DNA of 64,000 nt from Paraspadella gotoi (Eukaryota > Chaetognatha), in contig CM119263.1 of assembly GCA_051294375.1 (NCBI GenBank), positions 6,487,645-6,551,644 of the forward strand, written 5' to 3'. The translations under genes and the position numbers were made by a program. The notes under the pieces were generated by a model that was not told where the DNA came from, did no database searches, and worked only from the letters and a program-made list of their open reading frames with translations. Shown piece after piece: positions 37,745 through 50,972 of this stretch. Every line of letters starts with the position of its first letter. Positions within the stretch are counted from its first letter, which is position 1.

Positions 37745-40700
37745 CCTCTCTCGCCGACGCAGACGCTCCGGCAACCGATGTCGCCGACGCAGACTCGCTT
37801 CGGCACCGGAAGTCGGAATCACGAGTTTAGATTCGCGTCGTCGTCGTTGCCGACCAATTTGCAGGTTTGTCTGGAGACAGGGTGGCATGGTGGCATGCTA
37901 TGGTGGTTTACAGTTCTTGTTTCTTATTAATTTAACTTTTTCCCTTGGGATTTCTGAGGGCGAATTAATAGTTGAATATTAAAAATAAAAACACATTTTG
38001 CATCATTGTATCATAATTTGACATCGACTACCAATAACTCGTTCAAGATAAGACCTGAAGAAAGAAGAGACGAAAAGAGAAGAGAAAAAAATAAAAGAGA
38101 CAACATGCGTTAAGGTTTAAGAAAATTAAGGAAGTGTGAAAAGAGAATTATGTCTAGGTGTCCTTCTCAAAGGATTAAGAAAATTAAGGAAGGGAGAAAA
38201 GAGAATTATGACTAGGTGTACTTCTCAAAGGATTAAGAAAATTAAGGAAGGGAGAAAAGAGAATTATGTCTAGGTGCCATTCTCCAAGCGCCTGTTAAAA
38301 ATCATTGTTTAGATTTAGAAGCAAAACGTGCGATCAAAAAAAAAAAGGAGTCATAAAAAAAATTATAATTGTGGAACATATTTTTTGAGAGATTTTATCG
38401 TACGAAGAGATTCTCGACAGTCGTTGACAGACATCGTTGTCCTCGCCGTTGTTGTTGTCGTTGTTGTTGTTGCTCACTTTGTTTCTCTTTCGAGAGGGAA
38501 GAATGGAATTGACAGGTTTATCGGAGAGAGACAAGCGCTCGCGAGGAAAAAAAAAAAAAGGGGTACGTGTCGCAAAACTGAAGGATAACAGAAACGACGA
38601 AACGACAAAACAAAAAAAGAGAGAAATAATGATGTCAACAAAAACGAATAAACATTTCGAAAGGTACACGTGTTGGTTTTCTCGCCGTCGGCAATGATGG
38701 AACCGGAAATGTAAGAAAAGAGACGTTCGTGTTTTAGTTCCTTGATAAATATGATTCAATTTAAACGAAATAGATAAGAATATGGATGAGATAATATAGA
38801 TATAAGAATATAGAGTTAATGAATGGCAACCTTATTCTCACTCAATTAATATGCGATGTCAATCTTCTCGGTAATTCTTATTCTTAATTTAAATCCGAAA
38901 CAAATTAACCAAATTGTGAGCGGAGAAGGAAATTAATAAAAGCTAAATCTCCATTATTCGTACCGAGAGAAGGGAAGGAGGAAATAAAAAAAAATGGGGG
39001 AGGAAAAAAAAAAGAATTAAAAAAAAAGCGGGAGGCGAAAACAGAAATCCTGGATAAAAATGGAAATGGAAAAATTATGGAAGTCTCGACGCGCCAAAGC
39101 GGGGAAAATATGGGCGAAGACAAAATGGCGTCTGCTTCTAAGCTGAGAGAAAAGAGTGAGCCAAAGAAAGAATAAGAAAAATAATAAAAGAAAAAAAAAG
39201 GGGAAGAAAGAAGAAGGAAGAAAAAGAAAAAAAAATATTCTCTCATTTTTTATTTCGTCTTCGTCTTCTGTTTTGTTATTGATTTTTCGAGAACTTGTTT
39301 CGTTCTTGTTGCGGGTATCTGATAATCTACGTAGGAATTAATGATTAATGAAAAACGAAACAAATACAAATATTTTTCTCATATATGTACAGTGTAGTTC
39401 ATGAGACTTGCACTTAGGATTCTATATTTCATCAACTCTTAAAATATCATTTTCTTTTCGTAGCTAAATTTCATGGATATTATGAAATTGTATAACTTTT
39501 ATATATATTATATCTCACTACCTTTTAACTTTTATAAATCCAAAATAAATTTTACTATGTCAATCTGTTGGATTCGTATTTTCTGTTTCTGTTACTAAAT
39601 AAAACTTTATTTTCGATAAGTATTTCTAAAGAAACAAACATAATTGGAAATTTTCGTCCAAATTCTCATCCATATTCCCTTTTGTTTTTTTTTCAACAGA
39701 TGAAGCTCTTCTCGATGAAACAACAGGAGGCGCTGTGTGACGTTCGTCTAATCTGCCCGGGATCCGGGACGGGAGCGGCATCGGCGGCGTCGGCAACGGC
39801 GGCGGCGGCGGATGACGACCAATCAGCGGAGCGAGATCTGGCGTCTCGCGGCGGCCTCGAGATTTACGCCCACAAATCGGTCCTAGCGTCCGGTTGCGCT
39901 TTTTTCTACGCGCAGTTCACTTCTGAATTCATCGCCGCCGGCGAGAGGGTCGCCGCCTTCACCGAGCTCGTCATGGACGAGAAGGTAAGGGAGGTGTGGT
40001 TGTGGTCAGTGAAGCAGTGAGGTTGTGGTGTGAAGCTGTTGAACCTGTGAGGTTGTGGTTAAGGGATACATTTACGTATAATACGGAGAGAAGAATTAAA
40101 AGTTTATGGAATTAAGATACCAAAGTGCTGATAAACGTGGTCGAGATATAGCAAGTCTCGCATCAGACTTAAAATTTCTTTTTAACGTTTTTCAAACGTT
40201 TGTTTTTCTATTTTTTGTCGGGCAAAAAAAAAACAAACGTAAACTCAATTCTAAAAAGAATTTAATTGGCATCAGTGAATCCAGAGCACTGGCTCTGATA
40301 GGAAAAAAGATAAATGTCAAAAAGATAAATATTACAAATCGCTCATATACCAGTCAAAAAAAGGTAGGCTGGCAATCCGTTAACATTTCAGTCGTAGTAA
40401 TGGGATGAAGAAGGTAATCTTTAATATTAAAGACAGAAGTAAAAATTAAGCAATTCATGCAGTAAAAACAAAGCAAAAATTAAAAGCAATAAAAGTAAAA
40501 GAAAGTGAATCATCGGTACTTAAGAGAAAGGAGAAAAGAAATTTACGAAGGTGTAAGGAAATCTCCAAGACTCAGTGAAAGAATTATCTTAAGAAAAGCC
40601 GATGCAGTTAATAAATTAGTAAGAAAATAGCTTATCTGTGAAAGTCAGAAAAATTAAAATGAAAATCCAGAAAAAAATTGCCAACTAGTCATTACTATAG

Positions 40701-43088
40701 CGATGATAGGATAAAAGTTTTTGCGCGAGGCGGTAGAGTATATTTATATATGCGTACAATTATTAAAGATAAAAAAGCAAAATAATTCAAAAAGAGGAAC
40801 ACCACGATGGGCCGAAAATAAAGGGAAAATAAAGCGATGGGACAACGAAAGTGATTGAAGCAAAAAGGGAGGCCTCCGTAAATCCCAGGGAGACGACGTC
40901 AGAGCTGAAAAAGTCATCAAAATTCAAGGATTTTTTCAAAGTCGATTTAATACTTAAAACATCAAACAAAAACAGAAAATAAAATTCGAATTTTTTTTTT
41001 TTAGATTTTAAAACTTTTTCGATTTCCCCCTAGATTCTCCCTTTCGTGTTTCTCTCTAATAAAAAAAAAAGGAGAGAAAAAAAAAACCAGATTCGTTTTG
41101 ATTTCGTTTCTCAAAAAAATAAGGAAAAAAAAGGAAAAAAAATCATAAAAGGAAATATTTTTTTTTCCGAAGGAATCGAGTTTGGATTCCGTCGAGAGAT
41201 TTTTCGCTTCTCATTAATTTTCTTCTTCCGCCATCTTTTTTGCAACACGTCCGAGAAGAAATCCAGGCGTTAGAGAGCGCCATCTCCACACCCCATCTCC
41301 GCGCCAACTTGAAGATAACGCCAGTTCCTAGAACGTGCTGTTTGCGCCACACCTTTTGACACGCCAGTTCTGAAAATATATAGGCAGCGCCATCATTTCT
41401 TGATCTATCTTTTGAGACGATTTCTGAAATGGATTATACCTTGAGAGTGTGAAAGTTACCTTACAAGGAACCGATACTGATAAAGGTTTATGTTATTTCC
41501 CTTTTCTTAAAATGACTTTGTCATTTCCATCCACTTCAATCCACTCTCGCTTTTAGAATACATAATTACATATATACGAAAAAAGCGGGGTTTCTCTGCG
41601 ATACACTAATCCTCCCCACCCCCATTTTTCGCGCCATTCCTTTCCTCGGTGGTGATTCCAAATGCTCTTTTCTTTGACGCTCGTTTCTCCTTCCACCTCC
41701 CACGCGCCATCACCTCACACACGGACAATCTCGGCGCGCAATCTCGTCGCACGTGCACGTCGCACGTACGCATGCGTCTTATTTTTTGTAGATGCTGCGT
41801 CGTCGTTAGGGGACGCGTCCCTTTTGGGCCGATTATGTTATTTAGCTTATTTTATCTATTTACCAAGTCCGAAATCGTCCTATTGGATTGTATCTTGCCC
41901 TATTAACGACACATTCCATTTAGATCTTTTTTCAATTGTGCCTCTTTGGCTGAGCATCGAGAAATCTAACTTACCATTGTGACTCGATTTAAGGGCTTAT
42001 CCTGCAGTAGCGAAATCTGTTTACTTGTAAACGTGACATGAGGGGTTTCTGCATCCACAACTGCTCAAAATGCTTTTTTGTTCCGTTTGTTTTGAAACCA
42101 GAAAAACTAAACAAAACAAAAAGCTAAGCATCGAGTGAAACTCCGTTTCTTAGTTTCTTCGTTTCTTGAAAAACGAAAAAAAAAAAAAAAAATCGGCGAA
42201 AGAAGAAAAAAAAGAAACTCTAGAGGAAGAAAAATAATTTCCTTTTCCTTTCGCGTCTTCCAACATCATTCTTGACGCCCTCGCCTCGTCTAAGCCTCAC
42301 CCGCCACCAGACCTTACCCTTCCCCCTCGCCCTACCCTCCCACCCTTCTTTCAGCTGCCCCCCGACGCCTTGGACGCCCTCATCAATTTCATGTACACCT
42401 CGGAAATTCTCATCAACGAAGAAAATGTTTACGATTTAATTTTCGTCGCCTCCCGACTCCAGGTCGACGAAGTCTTCTACGCCTGTTCCCATTTCGTGAA
42501 GGTGAGCGGAGACATTTTGATCGTATGTGCGGACTGTGCAGAGTGCGATTCAGTGTGTGATTATTGATAAGGTTTGGATACGGCAGGAGGAAAAATGATT
42601 TTTTAAAAAATTTCGATTTAACGATAAAAAATCTGCGTTGAATAATGAAATTTTTTTTTCTTCCAAAATGCAAAACTCAATCCAGTTGGTGACAACTTTG
42701 TTTCGTCTTATCTTTATATATTGTTAAGCGAATTTATAAGAGGTGAACTATACGAATAACTCAATCTCATTTGGAATAAAACACGCAGCAACAATGATCG
42801 GTTTACATTCGGACTTTTTGAATTTTAATTTATACGTTTACAATTTGATTAATTTGGGATGATTTCATAGCCCGTTCCCTCGATTTTAGGTTCACTTGAG
42901 CCCACGAACGGTTTTGGCGGCAACCTCGTTCGCCAACGCCCACGGCATCGAGGACATTCTTCGGGTGGCGCAGGAATACCTCGTCAACGAAACGCAAGAG
43001 ATTCTGACTTCCACCGCCTTCGCTCAGTGGCCTTTCGAAGAGGTAAAGGATTGAAAGAACGATTGAAAGAAAGAAAAAAATTGAAAAA

Positions 43089-43176
<88 letters not shown>

Positions 43177-45919
43177 AATGAAAAATAAAATGAAAGTTGA
43201 AAAAAACATTGAGAAAATACGTTTAAAAAAAAAATGAAATAAAGATGGAACAAGGATGAAAATAATTAGACAAAAAAAGGAATGAAAGATTGAAAATAAA
43301 AAGAAAGAAAGAAATAAAGGATAAATAAGGGAAAAAAGCAAAGCAAGAATTAAAAGAAATAAAAGAAAGAAAGAAATGAGCAAAAAAAAAAAAAAAAAAA
43401 AAATCGTGGAGCCTCTGTACTTTAGGTGGAGTGGTTCCTTTCGATGGAGAACCTGCGCATCTCAGAGGAGCGAATCGCCTTCGACGCGATCCTCCACTGG
43501 ACGAAGACGCAAATCGCTCTCGACGCCGACGACGCGATGCGGAGCCAAAGGGTGCAGCACTTCAAGACTTTGCTGCAGAAGATCAGCTTCAAGGTACGGG
43601 AATCGATAAAGAAAGGAATGAACGAATAAAAGCATAAAGGAAAAAAGAAGTTAAAAATGAATTAATAAATTTTATAAATAAATAAATAAAGAGTTTTTAA
43701 GGACAATAATTAATGAAATCCTGAATAAATGACTAAATTAAGTGAATGAATAAATAAAAGAATTAATGAATGAATGAATAAATGAATGAATGAATGAATG
43801 AATGAATGAACTTTGATAAAAGAAAAATTGAAAAAAAAATAATTTCTGTGTAATTAATTTTTTTTATTAATTGAATGAATGAAAGAAGGAAAGAGAAATT
43901 TATGTATTAATTGATCACTGAGTGAATAAAATAATGGAATTCTAAATATGTGTAATATGAATGACTAAAAGGAATGAATTAATAAATGAATTGAATTTAA
44001 AGTTAGCTAAAATTCTCGTAGTGAAATCGTGACGTGGATATATATTATTCGTTAAGCCGAAGACGTCCCGCTCCCCTCCCTCCCCCTTCCCCTCCCCCTC
44101 CCCTTCCCCTCCCACTTCCCCTCCCCCTGCTTCAATCCCAGGACCTCCCCTCCGATTACGTGGACGAATTCGCCAAACACGGAGCGGATGACGTCCTCCA
44201 CATCCCCGTCGTCGCCCGCCATCTCCGCCGCCATCGTCGAGGCGGCGCTGTCCGTCCGCGAGGAGAAGCGGGCGCCGGCTAAGTACGACTTCGGCGTCTC
44301 ATCTTTCTACTCCGATTCCCGCAGCAACCGCGCCAACTCGGAAGTGCTGCTCGTCTGCGGCGGCTGCAACGGACGCGGCCGCCCGCTCGAGTTCTTCGAT
44401 TTCGACGATCAGCGTTGGACTTACGTCTCCACGACTTCCTCCGTACTCGACATCACCGGCGCCACCTCCATCGGTCGCGCCATCTACGTCGCCCGCAACA
44501 ACGGCGTTCTCTATCTCTACGACGCCGCCGGCGATGCCTGGACGGCGCTGTCTTCGACGCCGGAGCGCCGCTGGGGCTTTCGGATGTTAGGCCACGACGG
44601 GCGCGTGTTCGTGGTGGGCGGACAGAGTCAGAGTCAAGTCCCGAGTCGACGCGTCGACGTCTACGATCCGCGGACGAACGATTGGAAGTCGGCGGCGCCG
44701 ATGACTTCGGCGAGGGTGTCGCCGGGTGTGGCCTCGCACGGCGACAAGCTCTACGTGCTCGGCGGCGACGCGGGTCACGGGAAAATTCTCAAGTCGTGCG
44801 AATCATTTTATCCGAAGATCAACCAGTGGTCGCAGATCGCCGACATGAAGACGCCGAGGAAGGCGCCGGCGTCGGCCGCTTTGGCCGACCGCCTCTTTGC
44901 GATAGGGGGATTCAACGACGCCGCCGGAACCCTGGCGTCGGTCGAGGTGAGGTTTGCTTGCTTTTTGTTTAAAGAAATGTTGACTCACAGATTTTAATCT
45001 TGTGATTTACTTCACTAATTACCTCCCAAATCCTTTAAATTAATTGGTTGGTGGATTTATTGATCTAATGATTTATGTATTTATTGGTTTAGATTGATCG
45101 ACAAATGAGTGATTGATTGAATCATCAATTCTAAGAATTTTTTCAGTGACCACAGTGCATCGTTTTCTCATCGTTTCCATCTCCTCCTCCAGATCTACCA
45201 CTTCGCCCTCAAGAAGTGGTCGGCGGGATCCGACCTTCGAACCCCTCGTCAAGAGGCTGCTGCGGCGACGCGCGGAGGCAGCGTCTACGTGGTGGGCGGT
45301 TGGAACGGGACTTCGATCCAAGGGACGGCGGAATACTTGGAGGTGGAGACGGGCGTGTGGACGACCCTCGCCTCCAAGATGTTCGTGAGGCGGATCTCCC
45401 CCAGCGCCGTCGTCCTCCCGAAGCCGCAGAGGATCGTCCTCGACGTAACTCGGATGCAGACGACGCTCGACGAGCAGAGGCCCCTCTTCACCGCCATCAC
45501 GCCACCCCCTTCCATGACGGCGACGACCACGTCCATCGGACAAGCGAACGGGCAAGCGAACGGGCAAACGAACGTGCAAGCGAACGGGCAAGCGAACGAT
45601 CAGGCGCAGGATCGATCGCCGGAGCCGATGAACGGTCATACCGACGGGGAAATCAACGTCGAGGAAGACGAACTTAACAACCGGAATACGAACGAACAAA
45701 AGAAAAGAACGAACGACAGAAGGAAAGAAATAACGAACGAAAGAACGAACGATCGAACGAAAGAAAGAACGAACGACCGAACGAACGACCGAACGAACGA
45801 CAAAACGGACGAACGGATTAGGGAACCGAAGAACGAAAAATCGAGGAGCGAAACGAACAAGAAAACGAACAAAGATTCTCGCTGCGAAGAAAATTTAGAA
45901 TCAAAGTCAAAAGACAAAC

Positions 45920-45961
<42 letters not shown>

Positions 45962-48900
45962 AATCGACATCCGCGACGAAACCGACGACGACAAATGCAA
46001 AACCGGTGACAACAACGTCGATATCGACGACGACGACGACGACGAAATCCACGACGATGTCGACGTCGAAAACGACGACGACGACGACAGGGAGTCGAAA
46101 TTTCGTCACGAACTCTAAATCCGAATCCGCGGATGAGAGAAGAGGATCGAGTCGACGAGAGGCGGTGGTGTCGCAGCGGCCGCCTCAGCAGCAGCATCAT
46201 GCTTCCCATCAGCATCAACATCCGCAGGAATCGCAGCAACAGCCGATGCTGCAACAGCAGATGCTACAGTATCGTCGACCGACGAAAAAGACTTCTTCGC
46301 CGACGGAGAAAAAAGCAGAAAACCGGGAAGATAAAAAGCATAAGAACGAAAAAAGCGAGAAAAGCGAGAAAAGCGAGAAAAGCGAGAAGAATGAAAGAAG
46401 CGAGAAAATCGGACAAAATAGCATAAATGGCCAAAGCGGCTCAAGCAGCCAAGGAGGCCAAAGCGGCCAAAGCGGTTCAAGCGGAGGCCGCGGGAAACCC
46501 GGGCCACCCAAAGAGAAAAACGCCTCCGCTCAGTTCGCTAGAGAAACGGCTCAGTTGGTGGCCGAGTCCAAACGAGCCATCGCCCCGACCGCCACCGCCG
46601 CCGCCCAGGCCGCCGCCCCAGCTGCCCCCACTGCCGCCGAGACCGCCCCCGCCTTCGGAATGAACAACCCGATAAAAAGTGTCGAACGAAAATCCTCTTC
46701 GACCGCACCGTCGGATTTCGGCCTCAAAAACTCGGAGCCCATCGACGCCGCTTTTGCAGATTCTCTCAAATTGGATCTGACGGCGCTGGAGTCGGACGAT
46801 TCCGCCGCTTTCTCTCCAAGTACCCTCGGTAGCAGCGCCGGCAGCAGCGCCGGGGACCCGACGCCACGTGAATCGCCGAGACGATTTCCGGCGGGCGGAT
46901 CGGCGGAGGTGAAGGAGGCGGCGAAGGCGTCGGCCATCGAGCCGATCAGCGAAGAATCGGAGAGTCGTCCCGACTCTGGGAGGTTCAGCGACAATCTCGG
47001 AGGTGGAGGCGGAGAAACCGACGGCGCCGTTCAGACGTCGAAGGCGGAACCCGCGGCGGAGCCTCTCGTCGTCAAGGCGCAGCGCCGCGGACGAAGAGAA
47101 AGCGTCACTCATGCGCCGCTGAAGATCAAGGCGGAGTCGAGCGTCGTCGAAGTCGGCGCGGAGACTGCATCGGCAGCTTCTACGGGAAACGATGACGACG
47201 ACGAAGAGGGCGTGGTCTCGGGTCACGTGCACCAGCGTCTTTGCTCCCAAATGCGTCCCGGCGAACATCATCAACTCTGCAAATTCCTTCGCCGACGCGA
47301 GAGGAACGACTATTCCGACGTTCGTTCGATGCCGAGGGAGAAGAGCTTCAGTTTGCAGAGTCTGGAGGGCCTTTCCAAGGACGCCAGCTTTGAGGCCAAA
47401 GACGCTCCCGTCCAAGGGAACGTCGGAGGCCTCAACGGCGGCAACAACAACAACAACGTCATGACCAGCTCCACCATTTCGTCCGGAGATCGTCGATCGG
47501 AGGAAAGGCCACAGGCATCGTCTTCGGGACGGCACGCTCTGCCGCGGCGAGATAGCGCCCCGCTGTTCAGCAAAACCTCGCCGCCGCCGATGCCGCCTCC
47601 GCCGCTGGACGCCGCACAAACGCGGCCACCACTGCAGCACAAACGACGATTCTCTCGTCAGGAGTCACAACCGATCGAGAAGCTCGTCCCGTTTCTGAGA
47701 AGCTTCAACGAAAAATACGGTCCGGCGCCGATAGAGCGATCGACGCCGACAGGCGGCAACTCGGCCGTAGCCGGCACCGGCGTTTTGACGCCGACTTCTT
47801 CGGTTTCGTCGTCGGAATACAGCGGCGGCGCCGAATCGGAGCCACGGAGCCGCGCCGTGTCAGTCGACGCCGAAGGAACCGATGCCACCGAAGACCCGAA
47901 GAGTCTCTCCGACGTGGAGACGCTGACCGACGGCGATTCGCGGGCGGATGTCTCATCGGCCACACCCACGGAATCCGATGGCGACGGATCGCGGCGTCTC
48001 ACGTCTCCAGGCGAAGATGATTTACCGCCACCGCCGCCGCTGCCGCCGCAGGCATGCCTCTCGCCGCCGCCCTGCATCTCTCCATCTCTATCCAGCTTCT
48101 CGCCGCCCCCGCCGCCATCCATCTCGCCGTTGTCGGACGCCCGCGAGGGGCGCGTCGATCTCGAGACGCCGATGAGAAAGCTGGAGGCGATGATGGTGCA
48201 GACGTCGTCGACCAAGGAGTCGACGAACGAATCCGCGACGCCGATCAACAGTCACTCCTTTCCCCTGGTGCTGATTAATCCCGAGTCTTCCGGCTTCAAT
48301 CAAGAGCGTTTCCGCATTGTCCTCGAGCCGGACGAAGCCGCCGGAACTGGTCGCAGCGACAGCCGACCACTCAGCGGCGCCTCCGGTTCCTCTTCGTCCC
48401 TCTCGGGGCCGATGTCGCCGCCGCCGGACAACGCCCCGCGTTCCGGCCGATTCTATCTCGTCGACATGTTGAGCAATCGACGCAAAGCGATCGCCCTCAG
48501 CACGGAATCCATCGCCAGCATCGCCTCCTTCGCATCTTTGGCCTCAACCGAATTCGAGATCGAGGAGCGACTTCAGGATCTCCACTCCGGCCGGCTCGAT
48601 CTGCCCTTCGAGACCGGACCGCGTTCCGTCTCGGCCACGATCAAGGCCAATAAGACGACGGCTCTCATGCCCGGCCAACTCTCTCATCCATCGCCAAAGC
48701 CGCTCTTTCCGATGAACAAGACCATGCAGGTATAAAGTCTATCGAGGTCTATGTTTGAAGTTTGATGTAGAATGCTTGAGTTTAGAATCTATTTTAGGAG
48801 TATAGAGTATAGACTATAGAGTATCGTCAACTCTTTACACAACCGCTTGGTATTCAGTATTTAATTGTATAATATTATGATGTCAGATCTATTGAATAAG

Positions 48901-50884
48901 CCTTTAAATGGCTAGGCGATGATCATTGATCAAGCAAATCATTGATCAAGCAAATGTACATTATTACTATATGGAGAACCAAATGATGTAATGATCTGAA
49001 CATATGATTTGAACATGAATTTATCGTAAGTAACAAATTATGGCAGTAACCACAAAATAACATTTATTTAGTACTAGAGCTAAATATTCAAATGAAAGAG
49101 CCAATTTATCACATTCTTTGCCCTCCATTATATGGCGTAATTTGCAATTAAAATTTATGTAATTATTACAGCAGGCGAAGTGTCTTTTAGTAATACTATC
49201 TTTTAAACAGGCGAGCCTCAAGCACAACCTCATGCACGAGATCGCCAAATCGCGGCGACGGATCGAATCGCAGTCCGAGGACGAGATCCTCGGGACCTTC
49301 GAGGAGGAGACGCCTTCGCAGATGAGATCTTTGGAAGAGTCCGTCAGAGAAAAGAGGAGAGAGGAGACGACATCTGGAAACGATGACGGAGAGCGAGAGA
49401 CGACGAAGATGACGGCGATAGAAGATCATGACGTCGGCAGCGACGACGACGTCGAAACCGATCGAAACGACGACCACGATCTGATGTTGAAGTTGGGGAT
49501 GCAGCGGCTCGCCGAAGGCAAATCCATCGCCAACCACCGCAGCCGAAAGGAGCGATTCGAGGCTTCGAGATCCGAAATTGAGTCGGGGAAGGCGAAGGGC
49601 GTTTCGCCAAAACCGATCGCGCCGCACCAAGCGCCGGCGCTAAAATCCGCCGGAAGAGAAACGCCTCGACGTCAAGATTCTCCGGAAGAGGGGATGTCGT
49701 TGAGTCGCCAAACGTCGGAGGAAAGTCAAAGCTCTATCGCCACGCGTCGTCCATCGTCGGCGACGCGGAACGACTCGACGAGCCGCTCCAAGGCTCGATC
49801 TCCAGTCGTCATCAACGTTCCTCGCAACCAGAGCCCCTCCAGCATGGCCACCATGAAACGGAGCCTCTTAGACGAGATTCTCGACCGGAAGGCACCCGTG
49901 GAACACGAGCCAGTCGTCCCCGGCGTCAACGTCGGCGCCAATGTCTCCTCCGCGAGGCTCGAAAGAAGAACGCCGACGCCTTCGCGACTCCCGCCGCCTC
50001 CGCTGCCCTCTACTCCGCCGCCACCGCCTNNNNNNNNNNCGGAAGAAAAAGCCAAGTCGAGCGGCGAAAGCGGCGAAAGCGGCGGGCGAAAGATCGACGT
50101 CCCGAGGAATCTTTCGCCGAAGAGGATGGCGACGATGAAGCGCGGACTCCTCGACGAAATCCTCTCTAAAGGAAACAACTTCCTACGCCGCTCCACCACT
50201 ACAACAACAACAACGAAAACGGCAACAACAACAACAACCCAGGTTGAAGCGGGAGAAGCGATTAAGCCGTCGTCGTCGTCGAAGTCGCCGGAGAAAAAGA
50301 CGACGACGACGAAGACGAAGGAGAGTCCCTCGCCGAAACAGCGACGCAGCGACGCCAAGAGAAGCGACACCAAACGGTCGACGGAAAAAGCGAGCGACGC
50401 CGAGCGGCGGACGCCTAGATCGTCGCCTTCGAAAATCTCAACGCCGGGACAATCGATGGACCTGCGCTCGCCGCGACCCGCCGCCGGCACTGTCATCCGA
50501 AAGGGAATGTCTACGGCATTTTTGAGGAAGTCATCGACGCCGAATGAGACGGCAGGCGGCGGCGCCTCCTCCACGCCTACCGCAACTCCGCCCAGCCCCA
50601 ACACCCTCGCCACAATGAAGCGCGGACTTCTCAACGAAGTCCTTCAAAAGGCCAAACTGCCCAACGGAGGTCTGAAGAGCGGGCCCTGGAAACAAGTGAG
50701 CAGTGCCGGAGGTGGCGCGCCCCCAAGCGGGGAACAAAGGAATCAAAAAAGGGACGCTGGTCGGGAGGAAGAAGGGAAGAGGGCGAGAATGGGCGGCGGC
50801 GAAAGAAGGGATAATCAAAGAGATGAGAGTCAAAAAGGAAAAAAAGTCCAGATGACGATTCATTTGAGCAAAAACGATAAATGA
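37745..50884 (+). CDS. BTB-BACK-Kelch (KLHL) protein with very long disordered tail and WH2-like repeats
   Basis: Exons: 37745-37864 (start uncertain), 39700-39984, 42355-42501, 42890-43042, 43426-43593, 44142-44946, 45193-48729, 49211-50884; all join at phase 0. BTB: EALCDVRLICPG, then LEIYAHKSVLASG after an Ala-rich insertion, and DALINFMYTSEI. BACK spans the 42890 and 43426 exons. Six Kelch blades follow, each with a paired Gly and a spaced Tyr/Trp (for example VFVVGGQ, LYVLGGD, VYVVGGW). KLHL proteins are usually substrate adaptors of CUL3 ubiquitin ligases or actin-binding; they normally end soon after the sixth blade. Here about 1650 further residues of low complexity follow, ending in four LLDEIL-type repeats. 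Exon 44142-44946 is 805 nt and shows a one-base frame break. The start codon is not identified; upstream candidate exons may belong here. Confidence 0.85.
38112..38285. repeat. Tandem repeat, three 58-bp units
   Basis: Units start at 38112, 38170 and 38228, each beginning AAGG(T/A)TTAAGAAAATTAA and containing AGAGAATTATG. Copies differ by a few bases. It lies in the intron before the BTB exon. Confidence 0.85.
38290..39699. other. KLHL intron, no exon seen
   Basis: AT-rich with purine-rich runs (39000-39240). It contains TTGTTG-type repeats around 38445-38475 and no coding-like stretch. The region ends in the pyrimidine tract and acceptor of the BTB exon at 39699. Confidence 0.5.
43087..43178. 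repeat. (AAAG)n microsatellite
   Basis: An almost perfect GAAA tetranucleotide run in the KLHL intron directly after the exon ending at 43042. Related A-rich GAAA sequence continues to about 43375. Confidence 0.9.
43764..43810. repeat. (GAAT)n microsatellite
   Basis: A TGAA tetranucleotide run in the KLHL intron between exons 43426-43593 and 44142-44946, with degraded copies (AATAAATG) on both sides. Confidence 0.85.
49211..50884 (+). other. Last KLHL exon: four LLDEIL motifs and poly-proline
   Basis: This exon encodes the C-terminal 557 residues. Four related segments occur: ASLKHNLMHEIAKSR (from 49211), ATMKRSLLDEILDRK (about 49850), ATMKRGLLDEILSKG (about 50128) and ATMKRGLLNEVLQKA (about 50612). 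A poly-proline block (RLPPPPLPSTPPPPP) lies before the third, interrupted by a 10-N gap. Between them are Ser/Lys/Thr-rich linkers. The spacing of hydrophobic and basic residues resembles WH2 actin-monomer binding motifs; that reading is inference. Confidence 0.6.
50030..50039. other. Assembly gap (10 N) inside KLHL exon
   Basis: Ten unknown bases right after the run of proline codons. Unlike the other 10-N gaps, its flanks show no duplication. The coding frame is the same on both sides, so the true missing length is likely in register with the ten Ns or unknown. Confidence 0.95.
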
Positions 50885-50966
50885 TGCTTTTTGTGTTGTA
50901 GTTATTATTTACTCGTATTTGATGCACGTAAAAACAAGAGTTGTTTTGTACAGTATTTATTTTATT

Positions 50967-50972
50967 ATTAAA
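50967..50972 (+). terminator. Possible polyadenylation signal (ATTAAA) of the KLHL gene
   Basis: ATTAAA lies about 80 nt after the KLHL stop codon and is followed by a T-rich stretch. It is the second most common animal poly(A) signal. Confidence 0.4.

Noticed and set aside
45289-45291. GTG at 45289 as a start of an independent 1148-residue gene
   Set aside because: The frame continues upstream into the sixth Kelch blade and the acceptor at 45192; it is the KLHL exon, not a gene start.
46477-47640. 387-codon open frame on the minus strand
   Set aside because: Antisense shadow of the large KLHL exon; high GC and few stops explain it.
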